A DNA stretch of 64,000 bases from Primorskyibacter flagellatus (GCF_014638275.1 NZ_BMFJ01000001.1:1662338-1726337), one strand, 5' to 3'. Positions 36,317 through 44,562 are shown, numbered from the stretch's first letter. Notes: generated by a model not told the origin, from the letters alone. Numbers and translations: made by a program.

Positions 36317-36394
36317 CTAAGCGACCGGCCTGCCCTCCTTGCCCGGCTTCAGGACGAACGGATCTTGAGCTTCCGCGAACTTCGATGCTGTCAT
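36317..36394 (-). other. Short open frame or gene remnant in the 36220-36616 spacer
   Basis: The 397-base stretch between the mobC-like gene and the ClpP-like gene has no clear gene. A 25-codon minus-strand frame, MTASKFAEAQDPFVLKPGKE..., ends at TAG 36317. The frame stays open upstream (LGQGERKG), so it looks like the end of a decayed gene. Otherwise the stretch is A/T-richer, noncoding sequence with the TTG-start gene promoter at its right end. Confidence 0.25.
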
Positions 36395-36616
36395 GCCTTT
36401 GCGCTCCCCCTGACCAAGAAGGAACACCCGAAAAATTCAACTTCAAAAGACCCAGTTTTCAGGGGGCGGAAGCGCTTGAACTCAGCAGCGAGTGCTCTCG
36501 TTTTTCTGGTGAAATGAAGCCACCAAGCGCATAATACCTCGACAGGTTGACGAGCGTATCGTTTCATTATCGTGTAGGCTGCGCACTAAAATCCTGATCG
36601 TTCTGAAAGGAAGTAA

Positions 36617-37861
36617 TTGCTTCTTCGTATCGTTGTTCCCCTCATAGCATATCTCCTTCCATCTGCGCTCTATGCTATGGATTTCACTATTGAGCGCCTT
36701 GATCTCCGGCCTATCCGACCGCCGACGCTGCACATCACTGCCAATGGCGAAATTCGCAACGGCGACACGGAGAGATTGAGAGCGCTTGTCGATGCCGCTG
36801 ACACCAGTGAAGTGCGTGACGTGCTATTTCTGTTCGACAGCCCCGGCGGTTCGCTGATGGAGGGCGTTCGGATGGGCAGATACATTGCTGACATCCCAGC
36901 GATTGTTTCCGCCCAAGTGGGAAGCACAGCTGCTCCCGAAGCGATCTGCGCCAGTGCTTGCGTTTACGCCTATATCGGCGCGGACTACCGCTACCTGCAC
37001 GGTTCGGGACGCATTGGCATCCACCAATTCAGCATTTCAGGTGGCACGCTCGACGGCGAGGAAGGGCTGGCCATTGGACAATCGTTGTCAGGGCTGCTGT
37101 CTGAATACATCCGCGCAAACCGGGCCGAACCAGAGCTGTTCGAGGCGATCTCGGCTATCGAACACGACGATATCCTGTGGGTGCCACGTCGCAAGCTCGA
37201 GGACTGGCGGGTCGTGACTAACGACATCTACGAAGAGCGGGCTGGCTATATCAATCTTAATGGCAAGATCGCGCTGCGCATGAAGCAAGCCTCGATCAAC
37301 GGCGACAGCTTTCTGACCTTGTTCTGCTCCGGTAACGGCATTGCTGGGCTTGCCGACCTGCACGAGCCTGATCTGGCTGCCTATGGCCGGTTTGACCTCG
37401 GCATCGACGGCGAATGGGTCTCGATCAATATTTGGGACGTCGTTGACCGCAGCGAGGGCCGCGGCAGGATTGTCTTCGAGATGCCCGCCGAGTTTGCTCG
37501 TGCCGCACTCACAGCGCAGAAGATCGGTGCGCGTGTAGTCACCCCCAGGGGCGACCTTTTCTTTGGCTTTCAGCAAACCCTTCGGGACGGCCTGGTCACC
37601 GAAATGATACGCGGCTGCCCCGGCGCAACCGAAGAGGCCTCGTATACAATGATCGACCGTCAGGGCACAGATCTTCCCGGCAACGATCTTACGAATAAGG
37701 GTATTCGAAACATCAGCTTTGCAGAATGCAAGGCGATCTGCCTCCAGCATAGCGAGTGCCGTGCTGTCTCTTACGTGCAGAGCAAGGCTTGGTGCTGGCC
37801 GAAGTCACGAATGGGCACCCCCATTAACGCCGCGGGACTGATTAGCGCCGTGAAGCGTTAG
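36617..37861 (+). CDS. Periplasmic ClpP-like protein with C-terminal PAN/apple-like domain
   Basis: The 414-residue product has a signal peptide (LLRIVVPLIAYLLPSALYA), a ClpP/crotonase-fold segment with FLFDSPGGSLMEGVRMGRYI (about 71-90), CASACVYAYIGADYRYL (Ser113 candidate nucleophile) and GRIGIHQF (His136). The end has SFAECKAICLQHSECRAVSY and a further Cys, the cysteine pattern of PAN/apple modules. Proteins of the COG3904 type have this N-terminal fold. The start is TTG at 36617, supported by AAAGGAAG upstream and by the complete signal peptide. It stands alone; substrate and role are unknown. Confidence 0.75.
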   Translation: MLLRIVVPLIAYLLPSALYAMDFTIERLDLRPIRPPTLHITANGEIRNGDTERLRALVDAADTSEVRDVLFLFDSPGGSLMEGVRMGRYIADIPAIVSAQVGSTAAPEAICASACVYAYIGADYRYLHGSGRIGIHQFSISGGTLDGEEGLAIGQSLSGLLSEYIRANRAEPELFEAISAIEHDDILWVPRRKLEDWRVVTNDIYEERAGYINLNGKIALRMKQASINGDSFLTLFCSGNGIAGLADLHEPDLAAYGRFDLGIDGEWVSINIWDVVDRSEGRGRIVFEMPAEFARAALTAQKIGARVVTPRGDLFFGFQQTLRDGLVTEMIRGCPGATEEASYTMIDRQGTDLPGNDLTNKGIRNISFAECKAICLQHSECRAVSYVQSKAWCWPKSRMGTPINAAGLISAVKR

Positions 37862-38022
37862 ATCGTCAAACCTTCACTGGCTCACTACCCGTCCGGTCCC
37901 AGAGCACTCAGTTGGGCCCACACTGGCACTCGCGGCCAGAGTGACAGCTGTTTTGAATGGCCGACTTTTGGTGACTCCCGCAGCGGAGGGCCACTCTCCC
38001 TGACTGTCGGGCGGTTGCGACC

Positions 38023-39692
38023 GGCCGAGGCTGTGTGGAAACGCGCCGGCAGGGGCTGTCGGCTGCTGGTTGGTCGCGCTGCTCGCTTTCAGCCGCCTCT
38101 GGCACTCTTTTGCGCGTGGCGCGCGTGGCGGCGTGGTGATCCTTTTCAGGCAAGGCGTGGCGTCTGCGCTTGAGGCGCGGCAGTTCCCGATCAGGCGGCA
38201 ATGGCCCGCATCAGGCCCCGAATGCCGATCAACGCGACCACCCGCTTGATGTTGTAGGCGAGGACATTCAGCGCCATTTCGGTGCCGACGTTCTTCAGCC
38301 TCCGCGTCAGGAAATGGGTGTGCCCCATCCAGGCCTTGAGGGTGCCAAACGGGTGTTCGACCGTGCAGCGGCGCAGGGTCATCGGATCGGCCTCCCCACC
38401 CAGTCTTTCGCGCATCGCATCGACCAGGTGCTCGTGGTCCCAGCGGGTGATCCGGCGTTCTTTGCCACTGGTGCAGCGGTGACGAACCGGACAGCTCTGA
38501 CATTCATTGGTCCAGTAACGGCCAACCCGCAGGCCATCCTCTTCGCGCGTGTAGCGGTAGGTCAGCTCTTCGCCTGCCGGGCAGAGATAGGCATCGCGGG
38601 CCGGGTCATAGGCAAAGTCAGCCTTCACATACATGCCCTTGCCCCGGTTGCCGGATGTCTCGGGGCGCGGCACGGTCGTGGTGATCCCCGCCTGATGGCA
38701 GGCCAGGATCTGAGACCCGCTGAAGTATCCCTTGTCGGCGATGGCGTGGAGGTCATCGCGCTGAAGGGCCTCCTTGGCCGCAGCCGCCATCGGGCTCAGC
38801 TGGTCGCGGTCAAAGCCCTGATTGGTCACGTCATGCGCCACGATCAGATGCGTCTCGGTATCGACCGCGGTCTGGACGTTGTAGCCGACCATGCCGCTGT
38901 GCCGGGCGCTGGTCGCCATGGCGCGGGCATCGGGATCCGTCAGCGAGATCTGCCCGTCGGGCGCCTCGACCAAGGCCTGTTCCATTGCCTTCAGCCGAGC
39001 GATCTCCTGCCGGATACGGCCATAACGACGGGCGAGATGCGCGACCTTGTCAGCCCGTGCCTCGCCCTCTTCCTGGCGGTCGATACGGGCCATGTCATCG
39101 ACATACCGCGAGACATCGGCCTCCAGATGCGCCAGGCGGCTGGCGATCTTGTTCTTTGTGAAGTTCTTGTCGCGATTGTTGACCGCCTTGAACTTGCTGC
39201 CGTCGATGGCAACGCAATCGCCCCTCAACACCCCGATCCGCCGACAAAGCTCCACGAACTGCGCGCAAGTCTTGCGGATCGCCGCGCCGTTATCGCGCCG
39301 GAAATCGGCGATGGTCTTGTGGTCGGGAACCAGGCGGCTGGTCAGCCACATCAGCTCGACATTGCGACCCGCCTCACGCTCCAGGCGACGGCTGGACGGG
39401 ATACGGTTCAGATAGCCGTAGATGAAGAGCTTCAACAGCACAGCCGGATGGTAGCCCGGGCGCCCGGTTCGGGCGGGCACACAACGCTCGAAGCCGAGCG
39501 CCGAAAGATCCAGCTCGTCCACGAAGAGGTCAACGACACGGACCAGGTGATCCTCGCCGATCCAGTCCTCAAGACGATCAGGGAAAAGCGTGACCTGTTC
39601 CCGGTCGATGCCATCGATGAAACCCGCCATCTTGGTCTCCCGCTACCTTGCGGAAGTTTACCATAGGACAGCGTTTCCACACAGCCTCGGCC
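38023..39692 (-). mobile_element. IS1182-family insertion sequence
   Basis: A 1670-bp element bounded by perfect 22-base inverted repeats: 38023-38044 (GGCCGAGGCTGTGTGGAAAC...) and 39671-39692. It holds one intact transposase gene on the minus strand. No target duplication is obvious: the flanks read ...GCGACC and CTAACC.... Both the size and the single long DDE gene suit IS1182. Confidence 0.9.
38191..39630 (-). CDS. IS1182-family DDE transposase
   Basis: The 479 residues begin MAGFIDGIDREQVTLFPDRL. They contain the N-terminal DUF772-like segment (GYHPAVLLKLFIYGYLNRI with SSRRLEREAGRNVELMWL), the catalytic DDE core (FRRDNGAAIRK, VAIDGSKFKAVNN, AIADKGYFSGSQI) and a C-terminal region with cysteines (CQSCPVRHRCTSGKER) typical of the family. 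It ends VEHPFGTLKAWMGHTHFL...RAIAA. It is full length without frameshifts, so the IS may be active. Confidence 0.95.
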   Translation of the reverse strand: MAGFIDGIDREQVTLFPDRLEDWIGEDHLVRVVDLFVDELDLSALGFERCVPARTGRPGYHPAVLLKLFIYGYLNRIPSSRRLEREAGRNVELMWLTSRLVPDHKTIADFRRDNGAAIRKTCAQFVELCRRIGVLRGDCVAIDGSKFKAVNNRDKNFTKNKIASRLAHLEADVSRYVDDMARIDRQEEGEARADKVAHLARRYGRIRQEIARLKAMEQALVEAPDGQISLTDPDARAMATSARHSGMVGYNVQTAVDTETHLIVAHDVTNQGFDRDQLSPMAAAAKEALQRDDLHAIADKGYFSGSQILACHQAGITTTVPRPETSGNRGKGMYVKADFAYDPARDAYLCPAGEELTYRYTREEDGLRVGRYWTNECQSCPVRHRCTSGKERRITRWDHEHLVDAMRERLGGEADPMTLRRCTVEHPFGTLKAWMGHTHFLTRRLKNVGTEMALNVLAYNIKRVVALIGIRGLMRAIAA

Positions 39693-39900
39693 CTAACCTG
39701 CCGTTGGCTTCATCATCGAACGCTGCGGCGCAGCTTCACGAGACCCGCAGCCCTTCCATCGCGCAGCTTTTTCGAAGGGTGTAGGTCGGCAGAACGGACG
39801 AATCTGACCTTTAGCCAACGGCTGGGTATGGTTCATCATTGGCCGCGCGCCCTCAAAAGGGTAAGCTCAACGAATATTGGTCTTTGGGGAGAAAAAAGCG

Positions 39901-40473
39901 TTGGCCGGTGATGATAATTCCAAAGTTCGGACTGTCAGCGTCCATTTTGAAGAATTTCGCATGTATTTGGATACAGCGGAACGGATTACTGATCGAAGGT
40001 TGGAGCTTAACAAGAGCAACGCCGCTACCTCGCTACTTATAATGGCGGGTATAGGTGCAATATCCTCATGGTCGTTCGGGAAACCAGACGTGCAAGCTTA
40101 CGCTGTCTTTGTCGTGGGCTCAATCTCGGTTTTGGCAGCTATATTTTGCAGATGGTGGTGGCAACAAATCGTGTCCTACAAAGACCTCAATGGTGCAAAG
40201 TTCGAAGTGTTGAACGAGATGGCTCCGCTTATCGTGTTTCCCGACGAAACATCATGTAGGTCATTCGAGCCATTTTCAAAAGAATGGAGAGCGATGGAAA
40301 ATAAAATGGCTCTTCAGAAATACAAGAGCAGGCTTGCACTTGGCGCGTCGCTTTCAGAGCTCACTGTGCCGATCACTTTTATGACTGCATTCTGCGCAAT
40401 ATTTTTGATTACAGTGGTGGTTTCGATGGTTAGTAGATACGACTTGGTCCTTGTGAGGGTTCTCGGATTTTAA
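39901..40473 (+). CDS. RipA-like multi-pass membrane protein of a putative defence module
   Basis: The 190-residue protein has a cytoplasmic N-terminus (FEEFRMYLDTAERITDRRLE, about 16-35) and two membrane helices (about 40-58 and 65-84, the second ending FCRWWWQQI). A soluble part follows with LNGAKFEVLNEMAPLIVFPD and FSKEWRAMENKMALQKY. A third hydrophobic helix lies at about 156-177. This arrangement resembles what I recall as the RipA octameric membrane protein family; the name is from memory and unverified. The TTG at 39901 was chosen because GGGGAG lies nine bases before it; TTG 39877 and ATG 39961 are alternatives. It overlaps the next gene by one base. Confidence 0.62.
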   Translation: MAGDDNSKVRTVSVHFEEFRMYLDTAERITDRRLELNKSNAATSLLIMAGIGAISSWSFGKPDVQAYAVFVVGSISVLAAIFCRWWWQQIVSYKDLNGAKFEVLNEMAPLIVFPDETSCRSFEPFSKEWRAMENKMALQKYKSRLALGASLSELTVPITFMTAFCAIFLITVVVSMVSRYDLVLVRVLGF

Positions 40474-40853
40474 TGGAAAAATTGGTTTTCGTTGTCATGC
40501 CCATAGGTGGTATTGAGACCGCATCAGATAAGTTAAGGATCGTCAAGGAAGTGGCTAATGAGCAGCGCTGGTCCGCTCACCTGCCTTCCTACAATCCAGA
40601 CGCCCCGGTGTTCAACCTCAATGAAACGATTCGCGAGATGCGGGCGAGCAGTCTGGTAGTCGCTGATCTCACTGCCGAGCGCCCCAGTTGCTACTACGAG
40701 CTTGGCCTTGCTGAGGCATTACGTCTACCAGTCTTCGCTATTGCTGAGAAGCACACCGATATTCATCAGACTTCCATTAGAGGGGAGGTCCGAACCTACG
40801 AAACCATTGAAGAGTTCAGACAGCTTATCAAGCGAGCCTTGGCTGCTCATTAA
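40473..40853 (+). CDS. Nucleoside 2-deoxyribosyltransferase-like protein
   Basis: The 126 residues begin MEKLVFVVMPIGGIETASDK and contain SSLVVADLTAERPSCYYELGLAEALRL (from about 59). The pattern A-D-L-T-x-x-R-P-x-x-Y-Y-E-L-G-x-A-E-A is typical of the Rossmann-like deoxyribosyltransferase/TIR-related fold that cleaves or exchanges N-glycosidic bonds. Asp65 and Glu76 are candidate substrate-site residues. It starts in the stop of the RipA-like gene (TAATG), so the two are coupled. The pairing with a membrane protein suggests an effector pair rather than nucleoside salvage. The function is inferred. Confidence 0.7.
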   Translation: MEKLVFVVMPIGGIETASDKLRIVKEVANEQRWSAHLPSYNPDAPVFNLNETIREMRASSLVVADLTAERPSCYYELGLAEALRLPVFAIAEKHTDIHQTSIRGEVRTYETIEEFRQLIKRALAAH

Positions 40854-40868
40854 ACCTCTGGGGATATC

Positions 40869-40883
40869 GCCTCTCTGAGAGGC
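40869..40883. promoter_or_regulatory. Short palindrome between the two defence modules
   Basis: GCCTCTCTGAGAGGC has 7-base complementary arms around one base. It lies in the 115-base gap between the deoxyribosyltransferase-like gene and the TIR gene and could be an operator or weak terminator. Confidence 0.4.
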
Positions 40884-40968
40884 TAAACTTATGCTTGCCA
40901 CAAAGGCCATTAGTGTCTTACGTTGGAGAGCCAAATGCTTTTCAATCAAGGTCGTAGCGGAGCTGCTC

Positions 40969-41466
40969 GTGGGATACCGTAACAAGACATATGTAATTTT
41001 CGATGGTGACAATGATATCTGGTCGTATCGATATATGAAGGGCTGGAAGCAGAATAAGAACGTTGACTTCAATTTCCATGATGCTCACGACCTAAATACG
41101 ATTACAAACTCGTCAAGTGAAGAAAATACCAAGCGAAAATTGCGTGAGCGATTTTCGAGCGCAAAGCAAGCGATTGTCTTGATAGGAGATTCGACTAAGA
41201 ACCTCTATCGATTTGTGCGTTGGGAGATTGAGATTTGCCAGACACTTGGATTACCAATCGTTGCCGTCAATCTCAATAAGAAACGGCGATTAGACACCAA
41301 TCTCTGTCCCGCGATACTTCGCGATGCTGACGCTGTTCACGTCTCCTATAACGCGCGTATCATCAAGCACGCGCTGGATAACTTCTGCGACAACTATGCT
41401 TCTTATAAAGGTCAGGGCGATAATTGGCACTATGAAGATAAGGTTTATAAGGATCTCGGCCTTTGA
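40969..41466 (+). CDS. TIR-domain (ThsB/DUF1863-like) protein
   Basis: The 165-residue product (from GTG 40969) opens with MGYRNKTYVIFDGDNDIWSY. It has DVDFNFHDAHDLN-like spacing (NVDFNFHDAHDLN, about 31-43), a conserved SSAKQAIVLIGDSTKNLYRF strand (about 63-82) and RWEIEICQTLGLPIVAVNL (about 84-102). The Glu in WEIE (86 or 88) is the expected NAD-cleaving residue of TIR domains. This pattern is that of Thoeris ThsB and other TIR-like DUF1863 proteins. ATG 40891 is an alternative start with a GAGAGG site, but the extra 26 residues look non-homologous. Its stop overlaps the next start (TTGA), linking it to the SLATT protein. Confidence 0.82.
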   Translation: MGYRNKTYVIFDGDNDIWSYRYMKGWKQNKNVDFNFHDAHDLNTITNSSSEENTKRKLRERFSSAKQAIVLIGDSTKNLYRFVRWEIEICQTLGLPIVAVNLNKKRRLDTNLCPAILRDADAVHVSYNARIIKHALDNFCDNYASYKGQGDNWHYEDKVYKDLGL

Positions 41467-42338
41467 CGCACGATGATTACCCCGCACTTTATCAGTCGGC
41501 GGATGAGTCCTCGGGCGCCGCTCAGTCGAGTTACTTGTGGCTGGTCCGGCTTCAATATGGGTTGCTACTCGCCGCATCGACGGTCGCACTCTGGTTCGAC
41601 AACTCGCCCAGAGTGTTGCTCGCATATTCGTTCATCATTTTTGCTTCAACTGCTTTGCTGATTTTCATGTCAGTGAGAAAGCCGGAGAAAGACTGGTATG
41701 GATGTCGTGCTCTTTCCGAGTCCATTAAGACAACAACTTGGCGCTATATGATGCGCGCAGAGCCATTCAAAAATACCTCGCATCTCCGAGAGGTCAAAAA
41801 TACTTTTGCGGAATACCTGCAAGAGATTTTGGATGCGAACGGTCACGTTCGTGATACCATAAGCCGGAGACCTAAGTCGGGCGACCAGATCACGCCAATG
41901 ATGAATGAGGTTCGTGCTCTTACCTTTGATGAACGTCGAAATTTCTACCGAGTGGAAAGAATTGATCAGCAGCGTGCTTGGTATGTTTCGAAGGTTAAAT
42001 TGAACCGCCGGCACTTCGTAGCTTGGATAGTGTTTTGTGTAACTGTTCAAAGTAGCGCCATCATCTTGGCGCTTGCTCGTGCGAGCAACCCTGAAATACT
42101 ATCGATATGGCCAATGGAGCCACTTCTGGTGGCGGCTTCGGCGGCAATTGGTTGGATACAAATAAAAAAATTTAATGAATTGGCGTCGGCCTACAGTCTT
42201 ACTGCTCACGAGATTGGGATCATACAAACTCGAATTCAGGATGTGGAGACGGATGACGATTTTTCTGATTTCGTTAATGAGGCTGAACTTGCATTTTCTC
42301 GTGAGCACACGCAGTGGGTCGCACGCCAACATGAATAA
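41463..42338 (+). CDS. SLATT-domain four-helix membrane protein
   Basis: The 291-residue product (TTG start overlapping the TIR stop by four bases) has two membrane hairpins: about 27-46 with 51-71, and about 184-205 with 216-234. After the first hairpin come KDWYGCRALSESIKTTTWRY and, before the second, YRVERIDQQRAWYVSKVKLN. These motifs are typical of paired SLATT/DUF4231 domains, which are predicted pore-forming effectors in nucleotide-activated defence systems. It probably disrupts the inner membrane when its TIR partner makes a signal. The effector role is an inference from family and pairing. Confidence 0.72.
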   Translation: MTHDDYPALYQSADESSGAAQSSYLWLVRLQYGLLLAASTVALWFDNSPRVLLAYSFIIFASTALLIFMSVRKPEKDWYGCRALSESIKTTTWRYMMRAEPFKNTSHLREVKNTFAEYLQEILDANGHVRDTISRRPKSGDQITPMMNEVRALTFDERRNFYRVERIDQQRAWYVSKVKLNRRHFVAWIVFCVTVQSSAIILALARASNPEILSIWPMEPLLVAASAAIGWIQIKKFNELASAYSLTAHEIGIIQTRIQDVETDDDFSDFVNEAELAFSREHTQWVARQHE

Positions 42339-42792
42339 GTAACACCTGCTTCGGAATCTTCACCGGGCGATGCGCCTGGCCACGTAACCAAATGTGCATA
42401 CACCAGCCAATTTTTGTGCTTCTAAACGTCGTTATGAAGATACGCCGAAGACGCCATTTTGGGAAGTCTGATGCGCTTATTCGCGCTACGAAAGTGCGTT
42501 TGCGGCGAATGACGGCTTTCCGCCCTATCTTCCCAGGTCGTTTCTCGGCCCATGGCGGCCTTTCACAATGGCAACCAGCGCCGCACCGCAGCTTCGCCAA
42601 ACTCGACATTCGTGCATGCCGCAGCATTTCGGGTGGCCGGATATCAACTTTGCGGAATCTACTGCCTTTGCTTTGCGAGCTCTCCCGGTATCTCTATGAT
42701 CGATGAAGTTGCGGTGCCGAGCGCCTAATAGTTGATAGAGCGTGGTGACGTTTCGCCCGCCTCAAATACTGCAATCATTCGCCAAGTGCGAT
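42339..42792. other. Noncoding spacer between SLATT gene and HNH gene
   Basis: 454 bases with no convincing gene. It contains a dispersed intergenic motif, ATGACGGCTTTCCGCCC (about 42509), which recurs at about 50106 as AGGACCGCTTTCCGCCC, and short A/T-rich runs. Confidence 0.55.
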
Positions 42793-43707
42793 ATGGCATC
42801 CAAAAACCTAAGGCGTATGCAGATGTATAACCCTCGTGATGAAAAAGGCGACGAACTCGACGCGAAGTTTTCAGTTGAATCCCTCAAAGACGGTTTTGAC
42901 CTTATTATCGAGTCTCGAGGTGGGTCCACTGGCGGACGCGCGCCTCGAAATACTGACTACGCGCCTGCTCTGGTAATGCACCTACGCCGAATGGCACAGG
43001 TAGGCATGGTGCTGGACGATCTTCAAGTTGCCAGCTCCGAGGCGATGCGGTTGCCAGAGAGCATGCGCCAAATTCAGCCATTAGGCTACACGCTGCCGCT
43101 CGAACTTGCGTCAGTATCAGACTTCGACGAACTCCGGCTGGCTATTGGGCGGGCGACCGGCGAGCATCGGACAAAGTCAAAAAAAGGGGGCAATCGGACA
43201 AAGAGGCTAAGATTGCGGATACGCTGGCCTGATGCATCCAGCATGTCAGCGGATTTCACAGCTAAAATGTTAGCCAATCCTGATGCTTCCGAAGTTCCGA
43301 CGGGAGACCCGAGAGAGCTGTCCGAGCGTGTCGAACGCGCACGCAAGCGAATGCGCTTGACAGGGGCGACTCCCCCAAAAGGCCAAGAGAAGGTTCGAAG
43401 AACTTCTGCTACATCTGACCGATATATCCGCGATCCGGAAGTCATAGCTTGGGTGCTGGAGGAGTCAGCTGGTATTTGCGAAAACTGCGGTTCCCCGGCG
43501 CCGTTCAAACGCATTGACGGCGAAGCGTTCTTAGAGGTGCATCACGTCAGGCCGCTTGGAGAAGGTGGCCCGGACGTGATCGAAAACGCGGCCGCCTGCT
43601 GCCCAAATTGTCACCGTCGACTACATCACGACCCATCAAGAGACAGCCTCCGCAGCAAGCTGATTGCGTCTATCAATCGCCTCAAGGACTTCCCGGCCAA
43701 GAAATAG
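42793..43707 (+). CDS. HNH endonuclease (McrA-like) with unassigned N-terminal domain
   Basis: The 304-residue product ends in an HNH domain: CENCGSP (Cys229, Cys232), FLEVHHVRPLGEGGPD (His250, His251), the Asn in VIENAAACC and CCPNCHRRLHHD (Cys270, Cys273, His274, His279). The N-terminal 125 residues form a separate domain with LIIESRGGSTGGRAPRNTDY; I recognise the pattern from other HNH proteins but cannot name it. It would suit a modified-DNA restriction enzyme. ATG 42793 is a choice; ATG 42823 or GTG 42742 are possible. It ends the low-GC defence-like cluster. Confidence 0.8.
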   Translation: MASKNLRRMQMYNPRDEKGDELDAKFSVESLKDGFDLIIESRGGSTGGRAPRNTDYAPALVMHLRRMAQVGMVLDDLQVASSEAMRLPESMRQIQPLGYTLPLELASVSDFDELRLAIGRATGEHRTKSKKGGNRTKRLRLRIRWPDASSMSADFTAKMLANPDASEVPTGDPRELSERVERARKRMRLTGATPPKGQEKVRRTSATSDRYIRDPEVIAWVLEESAGICENCGSPAPFKRIDGEAFLEVHHVRPLGEGGPDVIENAAACCPNCHRRLHHDPSRDSLRSKLIASINRLKDFPAKK

Positions 43708-43929
43708 CTTCAGCCCGTTCATTTGCTTGAACGCGAACATCGGCCCAAAGCTGCCGTCGACGCAGCGCGCAGAGAACGGCGGCATAGCGCCCATTTTAAC
43801 CGACGGCTTTGATGTCAGATCGAAGGTTCGAGTTCTGCCCTGCAAACGATCTCGACGCAATATGCCGTGTCGCTTGCTGTCCCGAAGGCAGAACTGACCG
43901 AGAGTTTTAGGTAACAAGGTCGTCGGCCG

Positions 43930-44544
43930 TCAGACCAGTCGGTTCAATAGCGCCGAAACCTCGATCTCGAACTGTGCCGGTGCACCCTTATCGCCCCTGA
44001 GATACGCCTGAAGGTGGAAGCGGAAAAAGCTGTCCAGCACCAGATAAGTAGGTCGAGCCTGTTCCGGTGAGACGCCAGACCTGGAGAGAAAAGTCGCGAC
44101 AAGGTCTCGCAGACCGTCTTCGATGTCCGCCACGACCTCTTCGAACGCGGGGTCGAACATTGCTTGAGTGCGAATGTCATACCAGAGCCGATGGGTTTCG
44201 GCTTCACGACGGATCGACAGTGATAGACCCTTGATGAACCGGTCTGCGAGTTGCTCAGGTTCGACATCGGCTTTCAGAATTGATCCCATGTCCGCCACGA
44301 ACCCCACCTTATAGCGGCGCACGCAATAGGTGATGAGGTCGACCTTGTCTTCGAAATAGTAATGCAGCGTGCCGACCGCGACCCCCGACATTTCGGCGAT
44401 GTCGCGCAGGCTGGTGCGTGCATAGCCAAGTTGCTTCAACGCTGTAATCGCGTGATCGGCAAGCTCATCCTTCTTGCGCGCCCGCTTCGCGGATTTGGCT
44501 TCGGCCTTTTCCGCAAGGCGGGCGATTTTGTCGAGTTTGGTCAC
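43930..44544 (-). CDS. TetR-family regulator of the alcohol oxidation operon
   Basis: The 204-residue protein (GTG start) has a long basic N-terminus, then a helix-turn-helix region (ADHAITALKQLGYARTSLRD, then SGVAVGTLHYYFEDKVDLIT; about 28-72). An all-helical ligand domain follows (DIRTQAMFDPAFEEVVADIE, AYLRGDKGAPAQFEIEV). It is the last gene of the alkJ-alkK-aldehyde dehydrogenase operon, 18 bp after the dehydrogenase. The palindrome upstream of alkJ is its likely operator. The ligand may be an alkanol, acid or acyl-CoA. Confidence 0.87.
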   Translation of the reverse strand: MTKLDKIARLAEKAEAKSAKRARKKDELADHAITALKQLGYARTSLRDIAEMSGVAVGTLHYYFEDKVDLITYCVRRYKVGFVADMGSILKADVEPEQLADRFIKGLSLSIRREAETHRLWYDIRTQAMFDPAFEEVVADIEDGLRDLVATFLSRSGVSPEQARPTYLVLDSFFRFHLQAYLRGDKGAPAQFEIEVSALLNRLV

Positions 44545-44562
44545 GTCCGGCTGGCCTTTGTT

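Noticed and set aside
37874..38503. 209-codon minus-strand frame across the IS left end
   Set aside because: It runs through the IS inverted repeat and overlaps the transposase in another frame; composition is not protein-like.
40473..42338. Canonical Thoeris (ThsA + ThsB)
   Set aside because: The TIR protein fits ThsB, but neither membrane protein shows SIR2, SLOG or macro motifs, so the standard label is not supported.
43708..43929. Short frames between the HNH gene and tetR
   Set aside because: Both strands have only short frames without ribosome sites; the sequence looks like noncoding spacer.
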